A stretch of 62,243 nucleotides of DNA from JAXHMB01 sp034521755 (GCA_034521755.1 JAXHMB010000002.1:1-62243), one strand, 5' to 3'; shown: positions 18,146 through 26,504, counted from the first letter of the stretch. Program-made: numbers and translations. The notes: generated by a model from the sequence alone, not told the origin.

Positions 18146-18736
18146 CTAGCTTTCTGAAGTAGTTTCGGAAAGAAGTTTGTCTACTTTAGGCTTCAGTTCT
18201 TTTTGGGTAAGCGCACCCAGAGCAAAATAGCGCAGGTTGCCTTCCTTGTCAATAATATAGCTTGTTGGAATGCCCATGGTAGGCCCGTATTTATCCATGA
18301 TGGTATTATCTTTGTCAATCACCATGGGGTAAGTAACATTATATTTTTCAATAAAAGGCTGTACGACAGACTTACCCTGTTCATCAACCGATACTCCCAA
18401 AATGGTGAGGCCTTTATCTTTGTATTCGTTATAGAAATCCACAAAATCGGGCGTTTCGGCATGACAAGGAGCACACCAGGTAGCCCAAATATTCATAATC
18501 ACTACTCGTCCCCTGTACTCAGACAATTGAAATTGTTCTCCATTTGTAAGGGTAACTGTAAAATCTTTGGCTTTTGTTTTTTTCTTGGAAGGATAGAGAG
18601 CTGCAGAATTGGGATCGACTTTTTCCAGTGGTTCATCAGCCATAGCAAACCCACTTGATTCAGGCTCTTCGGAGGCACATGACCCTAAAATAAAAAATGA
18701 TAAAGATATAAGTACTGCTTTATAGAGATAGCTCAT
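18146..18736 (-). CDS. TlpA-family disulfide reductase lipoprotein
   Basis: A 196-residue lipoprotein (lipobox LGSC at ~17-20) with a TlpA/ResA-like thioredoxin domain: FTVTLTNGEQFQLSEYRGRV, then WATWCAPCHAETPDF with the catalytic CAPC, and GIPTSYIIDKEG as cis-Pro loop. Anchored on the periplasmic side, such proteins reduce cysteines of cytochromes or copper-handling proteins. The start lies 4 bases after the stop of the small membrane protein at 18740, so they are coupled; with the DUF411 protein upstream the group suggests copper/thiol handling outside the cytoplasm. Confidence 0.9.
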   Translation of the reverse strand: MSYLYKAVLISLSFFILGSCASEEPESSGFAMADEPLEKVDPNSAALYPSKKKTKAKDFTVTLTNGEQFQLSEYRGRVVIMNIWATWCAPCHAETPDFVDFYNEYKDKGLTILGVSVDEQGKSVVQPFIEKYNVTYPMVIDKDNTIMDKYGPTMGIPTSYIIDKEGNLRYFALGALTQKELKPKVDKLLSETTSES

Positions 18737-18739
18737 AAG

Positions 18740-19012
18740 TTAATTTTCAGAATTTTGCTTTTCCCATTCTGATTTTTTTACAATCTGTCCTGTGGGAGTA
18801 ATCATCTCATCAGCCCGGGGTTCTTCTTGTGGAAATTTATCGATGCCTACATTGGGATCGCGGTTTTCTGGCACATAATGGAAGTGTGAGCCGTGTGAAA
18901 CAGCCGTATAAGGTTTGGGATTGAAGGCCCCCAGCGCATCAGCCAGAGCAAATCCGGCTGCTGCTAAAACCAGCACTATGAAAATATATTTGAGGGTATT
19001 TTTTGAAGTCAT
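18740..19012 (-). CDS. Small membrane-anchored protein of unknown function
   Basis: A ~90-residue protein with one N-terminal helix (YIFIVLVLAAAGFALADAL) and a hydrophilic, probably periplasmic tail with SHGSHFHYVPENRDP, a His-rich stretch that could bind metal. I do not recognise a family. The start at 19012 is preferred because it leaves a normal leader; a start at 19030 adds six residues. It lies immediately upstream of the TlpA lipoprotein, so the two are probably cotranscribed. Confidence 0.6.
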   Translation of the reverse strand: MTSKNTLKYIFIVLVLAAAGFALADALGAFNPKPYTAVSHGSHFHYVPENRDPNVGIDKFPQEEPRADEMITPTGQIVKKSEWEKQNSEN

Positions 19013-19028
19013 TTTAAAAAAGAGTGTC

Positions 19029-19129
19029 ATGCTGTCCGCCAGTCGGCGGTTGATTCCACAAGGGCTGGCGGATCAGCATCTAAAACAATAAAAAGTAAAG
19101 ATCCCGATCCGCCAACTGGCGGACGGGAT
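19029..19129. repeat. Two CCGCC/GGCGG palindromic hairpins
   Basis: The first spans 19029-19079, with arms ATGCTG..CCGCCAG and CTGGCGG..CAGCAT. The second spans 19101-19129, where ATCCCG and CGGGAT enclose TCCGCCA and TGGCGGA. They occupy the whole spacer between the DUF411 gene and the small membrane protein. A related core, CCGCCGGCAGGCGG, is inserted in the repeat at 27351. They look like repetitive extragenic palindromes; the second could end transcription from the DUF411 side. Confidence 0.55.
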
Positions 19130-19143
19130 GATATTTTGATTAT

Positions 19144-19623
19144 TTAGTGGCTGGCCCAAACCGTTCTGGAGCCGTCTTCCTGAAAAAGGTATACATCATA
19201 TTCATCATCCGGACGAGTGGGATTTTCCATGCCCGGAGATCCGGTAGGCATACCCGGAACAGCAATACCTTTTGCATCGGGACGCTCTTTTAACAAGCGG
19301 TCAATATCTTCAACGGGCACGTGTCCTTCTACTACATAGCCATCAATGATAGCCGTGTGACATGATCCCATATCATTTGGCACTTTATTGCTGAACTTAA
19401 GGGCATATAAGTTCTCGACAGGTTGTTCGGTAACCTTGTAGCCGGCTTCTTCCATGTATTCAGCCCACTTGGTACAACACATACACCCTTCATTTTTATA
19501 CATAGTAAAGCTGTATTTACCATTTTCAAGCTTGCCGGTTTCTGATTTTGAACAGGAAGCCAGCAAACCAATGGCTAGTAGTGCTGTTAATACTTTAGAG
19601 AATCTTTTAATCATTTTTTTCAT
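19144..19623 (-). CDS. DUF411 family lipoprotein (putative copper/metal binding)
   Basis: A 159-residue protein starting MKKMIKRFSKVLTALLAIGL with lipobox LLASC, followed by a DUF411 domain: YKNEGCMCCTKWAEYMEEAG, DMGSCHTAIIDGYVVEGHVP and GIAVPGMPTGSPGME. The CMCC, single Cys and Met-rich PGMPxGSPGME features suit Cu(I) or other soft-metal binding in the periplasm, consistent with the copper island downstream and mer-type genes upstream. The frame is open far upstream, but the lipoprotein start at 19623 is the credible one because the preceding sequence is the scrambled end of a reductase gene. Confidence 0.85.
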   Translation of the reverse strand: MKKMIKRFSKVLTALLAIGLLASCSKSETGKLENGKYSFTMYKNEGCMCCTKWAEYMEEAGYKVTEQPVENLYALKFSNKVPNDMGSCHTAIIDGYVVEGHVPVEDIDRLLKERPDAKGIAVPGMPTGSPGMENPTRPDDEYDVYLFQEDGSRTVWASH

Positions 19624-19682
19624 AATTGTTGAATCTAAAATAGAAATATAAAGATAATGTGTTTTTGCAGGAATTGGAAAGC

Positions 19683-21053
19683 TTAAACCATATATGGAAT
19701 ATCCGAAGCGTGCCAGGGATACGCATGATAGATCATTCTGCTTCGATGATTCTACAGCCTTCATTTGCTGATTCATAGCCATGGCAAAGAGATTAATCAC
19801 CTCTTCCGCTTTGGTGCCCAGAATATGAGCGCCTAAAAGCTGCCCGTTTTCTTTGTTGATGATGGTTTTGAACGCCGTGTGAGATTCATTGGTGCGCTTG
19901 TAAGCATACCAACTGTCAGTCTTTTTAAATTTTACCTTTACATCATATCCCTGATCATTCGCCTGCTGTTCGGTTAAGCCAACCATGGCAAGCGGAGGGA
20001 TGGTAAATACAACGGTGGGCTGTGCGGGGTAGTTGATTTCTTTATGATTCCCCTCCAGAATGTTGGAGGCCACGATGTGCGATTCAAACCCGGCGACGGG
20101 AGTCAGAGGCAGCCCGTCGGTAGCAGCTACATCCCCGGAGGCATAAATTTTGGGATTACTGACGCTTTGTAAATAGTCGTTTACTTCAATTCCTTTACGG
20201 GAAAACTCAACTCCGGCCTTGTCCAGTTGTAACGGTTCAATATTTGGAACTCTTCCGGCACCGTGAACGGCAATTCCGCCACGCAAATTCCATTTCAGAT
20301 CCGTTGGTTGTCGCTTTTACCAGCACCCCGTCATCTGTTTTTTGAATGGCCGTTACTTCAGATTCCAGGTGCACCTGAATGCCGGTTTCTTTTGCTTTTT
20401 CAAGAACAATTTGGACAAGATCTTTATCAAAATTTTCAAGCGGCTGTTTTCCACGATGAACAATATGCACCTCACTTCCGGCTCTCGCCGCGATATTCGC
20501 AAACTCGAAGGAAATAAAACCTCCGCCCACAAAAATAATGGTTTTGGGCAGTTCATCAAGCTCCAGGAATTCAGTGCTCGTTGTAAGATGTTCAAAACCG
20601 TCAATGGGTATGGGAGCTGGGTTAGCTCCGGTTGCAATCAAAAAGTGTCGGCTGTATAGCGTATCACCGTTTACTTTGATAGTTTTTTCATCCACAAAGG
20701 AAGCTCTGCCGTGAATGGGAGTGATGCCCACTTTATTGCATGCCTTTTTCCCGGTTTTTCAGGCACCGGCTCGGTAAAGGTGTCGTTTAAACTGCATGAG
20801 TTCTTGCCAGTTAATGGAAGCGTTAGAACTCAATTCCGTTTACCTTTCATGCGGCGACTCCAGTCAAGCAGCTCGGTGGCTCCGACTAGTACTTTTTTGG
20901 GATCGCAGCCGCGAAGGGCACAGGTGCCACCAAAAGGCTGCGCAGTCGATCTGTGCGACTTTCCATCCTGCCTTAGCACATTTTCCTGCAGTTACAGATC
21001 CACCTGAGCCAGTTCCAATGACAATAAGATCGAAGTTTTGTATTTATTTTCAT
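19683..21053 (-). pseudogene. Mercuric-reductase-like flavin disulfide reductase, multiply frameshifted
   Basis: Pieces of one ~450-residue NAD(P)/FAD disulfide oxidoreductase lie in alternating frames: FAD-binding GTGSGGSVTAGKCAKAG, the redox centre GGTCALRGCDPKK (C-x4-C spacing), middle domain ATGANPAPIPIDG and GGGFISFEFANIAARAGS, YASGDVAATDGLPLTPVAG, and dimer domain ending MIYHAYPWHASDIPYMV at 19683. At least six indels separate them (for example an extra T in CCTTTTGGTGG). The C-terminus lacks the CysCys of true MerA, so the substrate is uncertain; neighbours suggest mercury. Either a decaying gene or local consensus error. Confidence 0.75.
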
Positions 21054-21056
21054 GAG

Positions 21057-21275
21057 TCAGCAGATCCTTAACATCAATCTGGTCTTTCGAACAGGAGGAC
21101 AAGGCGTTGTCTCCGTAAGAGCAGAACACACAGCAGTCTCCCTTTTTAGGTTTAAAAACTTCTACTATTCCGGACATTCCCAGAAATACCGGCAGGAGTC
21201 TGTTGGCATTTCCTCGGTTGATTGGTGCCCGCATTCCGGACAGGTAATGGTTGATTCCAAGGTTATGGTATCCAT
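21057..21275 (-). pseudogene. Small GDCCVxCSYG Cys-rich protein, frame-disrupted
   Basis: The start MDTITLESTITCPECGHQST at 21275 carries one Cys pair (CPEC). The next part, KPKKGDCCVFCSYGD, is in another frame, and the ending TPCPPVRKTRLMLRIC returns to the first frame with stop at 21057. Read together these give a ~70-residue protein of the GDCCVxCSYG type that accompanies mercury genes in Bacteroidota; I know this association only from family memory. Two compensating indels ~50 bases apart are more suggestive of consensus errors than of long decay. Confidence 0.6.
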
Positions 21276-21281
21276 GTTACG

Positions 21282-21527
21282 TTAATTTGTGTTCGTATTT
21301 TCTTTGACTGTAAAGCCGGTTTTGTTAATGGCGGCTATAATGGCTTCACGGCCGGTCTTGCTTCGGTCGTATTTGATGGTCGCTTTTCCGGTATCATAGG
21401 AGGCCTCTGCTTCCAGGACACCCTCCACACTGCCGGCAGCATTTTTGACAGTGGCCTCGCATCCGGTGCAGGTCATGCCTCTCAATATCCAAGGTAATGG
21501 TTTCACCTGACTTTCCTGTACGTACAC
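21282..21527 (-). pseudogene. MerP-like HMA domain, detached from MerT by indels
   Basis: The segment GMTCTGCEATVKNAAGSVEG is a heavy-metal-associated domain with the metal-binding CTGC, followed by a ferredoxin-like fold tail ending KENTNTN. The sequence before it reads SGETITLDIE in one frame and NIVYVQESQV in another, so about three small indels lie between 21470 and 21535. In many Bacteroidota MerT and MerP are one polypeptide (MerTP), and the 4-base proximity to the merT stop fits a broken fusion. A stand-alone translation product from this frame would lack a sensible start. Confidence 0.6.
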
Positions 21528-21531
21528 GATG

Positions 21532-21897
21532 TTAGGTTGATTTTGGTTCGGGGAAAAGGCGTTTGAGATAGTACGGGAAGGCCAATAGCAAGGCGGCCAC
21601 GACTGTTACAATACCCAAAAAGCTTTTGGTCTGCCAGAATGAAGGATTCTCCTCACAGGCACACTCCGGGTCCCATTGCGGCTTCAATTTTTGGTACCAG
21701 GCAAAGCCAAGCAGCAGGGCGGTAAGTCCGATTAAATACGGACGAAAAGGCTCTACCCATGAAAAGGTCGAGGCAACGCCGCCGATACCGGCCAGAAAAG
21801 CAACTACCGGCGTTATGCAGCACAGGGAGGCTACAAAGGCAGCTATCAGGCCGGCGCCCATCCATTTGGTGTCAGAATTGTTTGGTTGTTTGTTCAT
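21532..21897 (-). CDS. merT: MerT-like mercuric transport protein
   Basis: A 121-residue inner-membrane protein with three or four helices: GAGLIAAFVASLCCITPVV (vicinal Cys in helix 1, the Hg(II) relay of MerT), PYLIGLTALLLGFAWY, PECACEE (second Cys pair) and LGIVTVVAALLLAFPYYL. It would pass Hg(II) into the cytoplasm for reduction. The start overlaps the ArsR-type regulator stop by four bases (ATGA), so the two are coupled. It appears to be the first half of a MerT-MerP fusion that now stops at RLFPEPKST because of an indel. Confidence 0.8.
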   Translation of the reverse strand: MNKQPNNSDTKWMGAGLIAAFVASLCCITPVVAFLAGIGGVASTFSWVEPFRPYLIGLTALLLGFAWYQKLKPQWDPECACEENPSFWQTKSFLGIVTVVAALLLAFPYYLKRLFPEPKST

Positions 21898-22274
21898 GCG
21901 GCTAATACCTCCAGGATATTGTTGTCTTTAATGTGTTCAAAATTAGGAGAAAGAATCTCATCGAAGGGTTCATTTAGCGAATAAAAAATGGTTTGCCCGT
22001 CTCGCTCGGTTTCCACCAGTCCGCCATCCTTCAGTTTGCGCAGGTGCTGGGAGATGGCCGGTACGCTCATGTCCAGGATGTCGCTCAGATCGCAGGGACA
22101 AAGATGCTCTTCCCGGCTGAGCAGATAAAGGATTTTAAGGCGCACGTCGTTGGCGGCCAGCTTCAGGATATCGGTCAGCCGATCGATGGATCCTTCCACT
22201 TTGGCCAGGGACCCAATACACCGGTTGATCTGACCCAGGTCGGCTACCTCGCGAATACATTCTTGCTTGCTCAT
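21894..22274 (-). CDS. ArsR/SmtB family metal-responsive repressor
   Basis: A 126-residue winged-helix regulator. After an N-terminal extension with Cys-5 and INRCIGSLAKVEGSIDRL, the HTH is DVRLKILYLLSREEHLCPCDLSDILDMSVPAISQHLRKL. The CPC pair in the DNA-binding region and Cys residues of the extension are likely metal thiolates, possibly for Hg(II). It heads the mer-type operon, replacing MerR. The promoter upstream bears a perfect inverted repeat overlapping the -35 element, consistent with autorepression. Sequence is intact, in contrast to the genes downstream. Its coding DNA looks somewhat G+C richer than flanking spacers. Confidence 0.88.
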   Translation of the reverse strand: MSKQECIREVADLGQINRCIGSLAKVEGSIDRLTDILKLAANDVRLKILYLLSREEHLCPCDLSDILDMSVPAISQHLRKLKDGGLVETERDGQTIFYSLNEPFDEILSPNFEHIKDNNILEVLAA

Positions 22275-22311
22275 AGTTGTTAGCTGTTAGTTATATTTCA
22301 TCAATACAATA

Positions 22312-22352
22312 TAAATATAATAATTATATTATTTAAGCAAATACTTAAATAA
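22312..22352 (-). promoter_or_regulatory. ArsR promoter with 9-bp inverted-repeat operator
   Basis: TTATTTAAG (22329-22337) and CTTAAATAA (22344-22352) are perfect reverse complements with a six-base spacer. On the minus strand TTGCTT (22335-22340) and TATTTA (22312-22317) are 17 bases apart, so the palindrome covers the -35. Such AT-rich palindromes are typical of ArsR/SmtB operators. Confidence 0.5.
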
Positions 22353-22393
22353 ATATAAAAAGGCCCGGTCATACACAAATTGACTTTCACTGA

Positions 22394-22549
22394 GGGCTTT
22401 GCAAAACCCGAGTGTCATTGTGCAATGGAGCTGAATGAAATGAGCGAAATGCGGCGATCCCCAAACTGTGGGGATCGCCACGATTTCCTCGATTTAATCT
22501 CAGGGGCTCGCTGATGACAATTTCAAATAGCGAGGTTTTAGCAAAGCCC
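22394..22549. repeat. TIR-bounded miniature element, copy 1
   Basis: It is bounded by GGGCTTTGCAAAACC at 22394 and GGTTTTAGCAAAGCCC ending at 22549, which are near-perfect inverted repeats. Inside are GTCATTG near one end, GATGACAA near the other and a strong hairpin, GGCGATCCCC with GGGGATCGCC (22452-22478). Copies with the same ends lie at 39775 and 44451. No coding potential. With the ArsR promoter it accounts for the gene-free stretch 22275-22555. Confidence 0.75.
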
Positions 22550-22555
22550 GCTTAC

Positions 22556-22724
22556 CTATAACTCTTTCCCCGTTTGGCTTTCACATTCCAACGCGCCAAG
22601 GATAGGGCATTCGGCTTTGGGCCCATCGCCCGAACAGTCGCTGGGAGCTCCTTTGGTTACCGTAACTTCGCAGCCGAACTGGTTCATCAGGACATTGATA
22701 AATTTCTCCTTTTTTTAATGGCAT
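22556..22724 (-). pseudogene. Small Cys-containing protein, frame-disrupted
   Basis: A near-perfect ribosome binding site (AAAGGAGGT, 22731-22739) precedes ATG 22724 and MPLKKGEIYQCPDE. The expected continuation FGCEVTVTKGAPSDCSG and the ending ECESQTGKEL (stop at 22556) are in another frame, so one indel near 22680-22690 splits a ~55-residue protein with several Cys. It resembles small metal-binding proteins found near heavy-metal genes, but I cannot name a family. The strong RBS shows it was translated. The 96 bases upstream hold nothing else. Confidence 0.45.
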
Positions 22725-22820
22725 AAATATACCTCCTTTAGATTAGTTACAATAATGCACATTTCATCCGAATCATAAGCGCCTGTACCACATGGTCGAG
22801 AGTCAAATAAAAACTTAAAA

Positions 22821-23285
22821 TTATTCCGCACTGCGCGATGACCAGTGCACGGCTGATATTTTCCAGCCATCTTTGGTTTTAACCAATACAGCAAGCTCTG
22901 CTGAATCAATACTGATATCCTGGTCATTATAGGTTCCACTCATTTTACTTACGGTAGAAATCCAGGCGGTCTTTGCTGATGATGTCACTTTTTGTGTCTT
23001 CAATTCACGTTCCATGGCGCTAAGAAATTTGCCGTCAGAGTGAAAGTGGTGAGAAAGGTATTCCTCTTTGGTCTCAATACCTCCGGTTTCCAGAATGCGA
23101 GCATCATCAGTCAGCAGCGAAGAGGCCTTTTCAGCATTGTTATTTATGATAGCCATTCTAAAATTATCAATTACTTGTATCAGCTCTTTATTATTGGTGG
23201 TCTTATTCTTCCCATAATCTTGCTGCTGGGCAAATAAAACACCCGCAATAAGCATCAAGAAGAATGTCAGTGTCCATTTTTTCAT
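22821..23285 (-). CDS. Exported DUF4440/SnoaL-like (NTF2-fold) protein
   Basis: A 154-residue protein with a signal peptide (LTFFLMLIAGVLFAQ) and an NTF2-like cone fold as in DUF4440: FRMAIINNNAEKASSLLTDDARILETGG, then ELAVLVKTKDGWKISAVHWS at the end. Members of this superfamily bind small ligands or act as association domains; no catalytic residues can be assigned. It is the last gene of the minus-strand copper cluster, 15 bases after the DUF2231 gene. Confidence 0.75.
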   Translation of the reverse strand: MKKWTLTFFLMLIAGVLFAQQQDYGKNKTTNNKELIQVIDNFRMAIINNNAEKASSLLTDDARILETGGIETKEEYLSHHFHSDGKFLSAMERELKTQKVTSSAKTAWISTVSKMSGTYNDQDISIDSAELAVLVKTKDGWKISAVHWSSRSAE

Positions 23286-23300
23286 TATATGTCTTTATGT

Positions 23301-24372
23301 TTAGTTAAGTTTTGTGAGTGTTATTTTATCGATTAAAACAGTTCCGCTTCCTTGTAGTTTGATACCAATACTTCCGGCCTCGGGAGCATCTCCATGTCCA
23401 TGTACAGCCATCTCTTTGTTAATATAGGCCCGGAAGTGAGTGCCGTTTCCAACAACTCGTACAAAGGTCATTCCTGATTCAGCGTATTCTTCTTCAGCAA
23501 ACAGTTCTCTTTCTCCATCAGATACCCGACCCTGGGTGATACTTCCATCAGATGACAGGATTGTAAAATCATAGTTTTGAGCATCCTGTACATGATTTGT
23601 CAATTCAATTTCTCCTTTGAAACCGGACCAATCAAGGTAGTAGTCTACTTGTACATTTTGATAATTGGTGTGGGTCACAAAAAAGTTGGAGAGTGAGTCG
23701 CCACGTAGCTCTAGTAAGTTGTTATCTCCACTTTTATTAATAGATGGGTTCAGATCTTGAGGAGCTCCCTCCAGCCAATGGAAGTTCTGAAGGAAAGCAC
23801 TGACTCCACTGGGACTAATTTCCCATGACCAATTTGCTTCACCAATCTGAAAAGAAGAAATATCTTTTGCTGACAGTGAATCGGTTGAAGAGGTTTTTGG
23901 TTCCTGCTGTTCCAGCAGCTGGCCGGTTCCTACACCATAGCCAAATACCATTTTGGCTCCATGGTCTCCTGTTTGGTAAAGTAGAAACAAGCCGGGAAGA
24001 ACGGTGATGAAGGCAACATACCTGTAGGTTTTCCTTTTTCATGATGTCCAGCCAGTGAAAAGCTATACGGAGCAAAGTATAGAGGATGAAAAACCAGACG
24101 GTCCAAAGCGCCCAGTCAGCATGATTGTTTAATACACTTTGAGCTTCAGCAGGAAGGAAAACACTATCTGCTGCCCAAGATCCGGTATAGTAGGCAATAA
24201 TCGCAGTGAAAGTTCCGATACCATATAGTATCGTTGATTTAAGATCATCCCACCACTTGTCGGGTACAAAGAGGTTGAGAAGGTCTAAAAATGCTGCAAC
24301 CAGCAATATCCCAATCGGAAAATGAACGAGGATTGGATGAATGTTGGGAGCCCAGTCAGGAATAAGTTCCAT
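23301..24372 (-). CDS. DUF2231 membrane protein with DUF1080/LamG-like C-domain, split by a frameshift
   Basis: Frame one (24372 to ~24030) encodes a DUF2231 membrane part, beginning MELIPDWAPNIHPILVHFPI, with four helices. Frame two (to 23301) carries on with YVAFITVLPGLFLLYQTGDH and an extracytoplasmic beta-rich domain (HWLEGAPQDLNPSINK, HFRAYINKEMAVHGHGDAPE, GSIGIKLQGSGTVLIDKITL) resembling the DUF1080/LamG fold. Removing one A from the AAAA at 24029-24032 (TTTT on the plus strand) restores one ~356-residue protein. The HxxxxFP motif of DUF2231 is often near haem/cytochrome genes. Placement in the copper cluster suggests a periplasmic metal or redox role, unproven. Confidence 0.65.
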
Positions 24373-24394
24373 AAGGTTCAGTAAAGATTAGGAA

Positions 24395-25600
24395 TTATAA
24401 AAGTTGTGTAAACACAAACGCAGAACCCCCTAGTACATTAATGATGATAAATAAAGTTACGGCAACTTTTTTGAATTTCCCTCCTCCCTCCATGTCCATC
24501 ATTTTCATTTCATGATCTTGCATATATTTTTTGTGTTGCCATACCAGCCACCCGGCAATGAAAATAAATACAGCGTTCATCCAGAAGGTATAGTCAATTT
24601 TGAACTGGGTAATTTCGGCTATAGCTTTTTGACTTTCAGGGACGATACCCAGGAAGGAGAACAAGCCATTCAGAAGAAGGGCAGTTAGTACAATGCTGAC
24701 AAACATAATACCTGCGATGTATAGGGCTACTCTCCACCCGTAATATTTTGCATTAATATGCACCAGGGGCGGAACCATCAGGTCTGAATATATGAAGCCC
24801 ATAATTCCGGCAAAGAGTACACCGTTTTCGTTGAGTACGGTTGCCAGAGGGATATTACCCATTGAACCAATGAAGGTAGCAGCTGCTACAAAAGGGGCTA
24901 CCAGTACATTTTCCAGGGTCACCAGCCATTCGGGGATGTTCTGAGCATCAGCAAGGAAAAGGGCTGTCCAGAAAGATTCGGGAATGAGTACGGCTACAAA
25001 GCCTGCAATAGTAAAGCCGATCAGAATGTCTTCCCAAGCCATTTTCCAGTCGTTCACAAATTTATGTCCGACCAGCTGCCATCCTTCTTTACTTTTGATG
25101 CGCTTTTTCCAGTCGAAATCCTCGGTAAGTTCATTGCCTTCGCTTTCTACCTTCTTGCGTGCAACATCGAGCCAGCTTTTGGGATAGGTTAATTTGATAA
25201 GCATACTGCTGATGGTAATAAGGATAAGTCCGCCGATAATCTCAGCTGCCAAAAATTGCCAGCCCAGAAAAATCATAATCAATATACCCAGCTCAATAAC
25301 CAAATTGGTGGAAGCGAACATAAAAGCAACAGCTGCTATAAAATGGGCTCCTTTTTTAACCAGGGAACGTGCAGCTGCCAGCGCGGCAAAGGAACAGGAT
25401 GATGAAGCTGCACCAAAGAACGTGGACAGGGAGACACTCTTAAAATCTCCCTTGCCCATATATTTGGTGAGCTCTGTTTTTGGCACGAAGGCCTGAATCA
25501 TACCGCTTACAAAATAGCCCAAGGACGAATGCCCAGCCTTCCAGAAAAAGCCCAGTGCGGTTTTGGCTGATTCTCCATAAAGCTGTAGAAATTGGTCCAT
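24395..25600 (-). CDS. Permease of the ArsP/DUF318 family
   Basis: A 401-residue protein with about eight helices in two halves linked by a charged loop (~135-175). Hallmarks are STFFGAASSSCSFAALAAAR (~58) and FIGSMGNIPLATVLNENGVL (~248), the two pseudo-symmetric substrate motifs of the ArsP/DUF318 permeases. Known ArsP members export methylarsenite or roxarsone; the SO_0444-type members have been linked to copper or other metals. In a copper operon here, export of Cu or a metal-thiol species is inferred. Confidence 0.85.
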   Translation of the reverse strand: MDQFLQLYGESAKTALGFFWKAGHSSLGYFVSGMIQAFVPKTELTKYMGKGDFKSVSLSTFFGAASSSCSFAALAAARSLVKKGAHFIAAVAFMFASTNLVIELGILIMIFLGWQFLAAEIIGGLILITISSMLIKLTYPKSWLDVARKKVESEGNELTEDFDWKKRIKSKEGWQLVGHKFVNDWKMAWEDILIGFTIAGFVAVLIPESFWTALFLADAQNIPEWLVTLENVLVAPFVAAATFIGSMGNIPLATVLNENGVLFAGIMGFIYSDLMVPPLVHINAKYYGWRVALYIAGIMFVSIVLTALLLNGLFSFLGIVPESQKAIAEITQFKIDYTFWMNAVFIFIAGWLVWQHKKYMQDHEMKMMDMEGGGKFKKVAVTLFIIINVLGGSAFVFTQLL

Positions 25601-25623
25601 AGGTTTTTATTCGGATTTTAATC

Positions 25624-25830
25624 TTACAAATCCTGTTTCTTTTCCTGAAACTCTTCCTTACTGATTTCTCCTTTGGCATATCGCTCTTTCAGGATATCCA
25701 GTGCTGATTTTTGAGGTTGAATGGATCTGGAAGGTGTTGCATAGCGAACTATTAGCACAATCGCTGCAATAATGATGATCCACCAGAGGATCATCCACCA
25801 TCCACCGGCCATTCCATCAAACATATGCAT
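25624..25830 (-). CDS. SHOCT-domain small membrane protein
   Basis: A 68-residue protein with an N-terminal helix (WWMILWWIIIIAAIVLIVRY) and a SHOCT motif, DILKERYAKGEISKEEFQEK. Such proteins are typical companions of copper-resistance genes (YdhK/CopZ neighbourhoods) and probably act in oligomerisation or as adapters on the membrane. It sits between the Met-rich protein and the permease, same strand, so cotranscribed. Confidence 0.85.
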   Translation of the reverse strand: MHMFDGMAGGWWMILWWIIIIAAIVLIVRYATPSRSIQPQKSALDILKERYAKGEISKEEFQEKKQDL

Positions 25831-25890
25831 AATAATTACTCCATTATTTTAGGTTAAAATTTTCCGGATGCAATTCAGGCCGCCCTATTC

Positions 25891-26370
25891 TTATTTGTGA
25901 TGTTGTTTGTGCTTATCTTTACCAGGCTTCATTCCATCCTTATTCATCATGCCATCCTGCATCATCTGCATGCACATCATATGCATCTTCATCATGGGTG
26001 AATCGCCCATCATTTTCATCATTTTGGAATGATCCATTTCCCCATTTTTCATCATAGACTGCATCATTTCCATATGTTGCTGCATGCGTTCTTTCATCTG
26101 GGGATTATTCATCATTTGATGCATGTTTCCCTTCATCATAGTGCTGTCCATCTTCATGGAACCCATCATATGTCGCATCATTTGTTGACGCATTTCCGGG
26201 TTCTGGGCCATATGTTCCATCATCATGGCACGCATGGATGAATCCTGCATCATTTCCATCATTTGTTGCTTTTTCTTTTGCATATCTTTGTTTTGCTGTT
26301 GGGCAAAAACTGTGTTTGAAAACAGCATCAAAGATAGTGTGAGCGTAAATATTGAAAGCATTCGTTTCAT
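25891..26370 (-). CDS. Met/His-rich exported copper-binding-like protein
   Basis: A ~159-residue protein, signal peptide ending FSNTVFAQQ, then an exceptionally Met-rich helix-forming mature part (MMEMMQDSSMRAMMMEHMAQ and similar) with MMCMQMMQ near the end and a His/Lys tail. Methionine clusters of this kind bind Cu(I) outside the cytoplasm (as in CopA/CopC-type and PcoE-like proteins). The ATG at 26370 is chosen because it starts a normal signal peptide; a GTG start at 26379 would add three residues. It follows copB in the same operon. Confidence 0.8.
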   Translation of the reverse strand: MKRMLSIFTLTLSLMLFSNTVFAQQQNKDMQKKKQQMMEMMQDSSMRAMMMEHMAQNPEMRQQMMRHMMGSMKMDSTMMKGNMHQMMNNPQMKERMQQHMEMMQSMMKNGEMDHSKMMKMMGDSPMMKMHMMCMQMMQDGMMNKDGMKPGKDKHKQHHK

Positions 26371-26504
26371 GACAATCACCGTAGGTTTATTTTAATTGTG
26401 GGTTCTGTTCAAATTCTACATCCAAAGTAGAAACATCCATTAGATGTAGCGTTACAGGATTTTCGATATTTGTTACATTATTTTTCAAGTTCCTTATTTA
26501 GTCT

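Noticed and set aside
19144..20286. A continuous 380-codon frame joining a reductase-like part to the DUF411 protein
   Set aside because: The first half is the end of the frame-scrambled reductase and the junction region is out of its natural frame; the DUF411 gene has its own lipoprotein signal peptide and start at 19623.
26029..26241. Antisense His-rich frame over the Met-rich protein
   Set aside because: ATG codons read backwards give CAT (His); the apparent His-rich protein is a mirror of Met codons.
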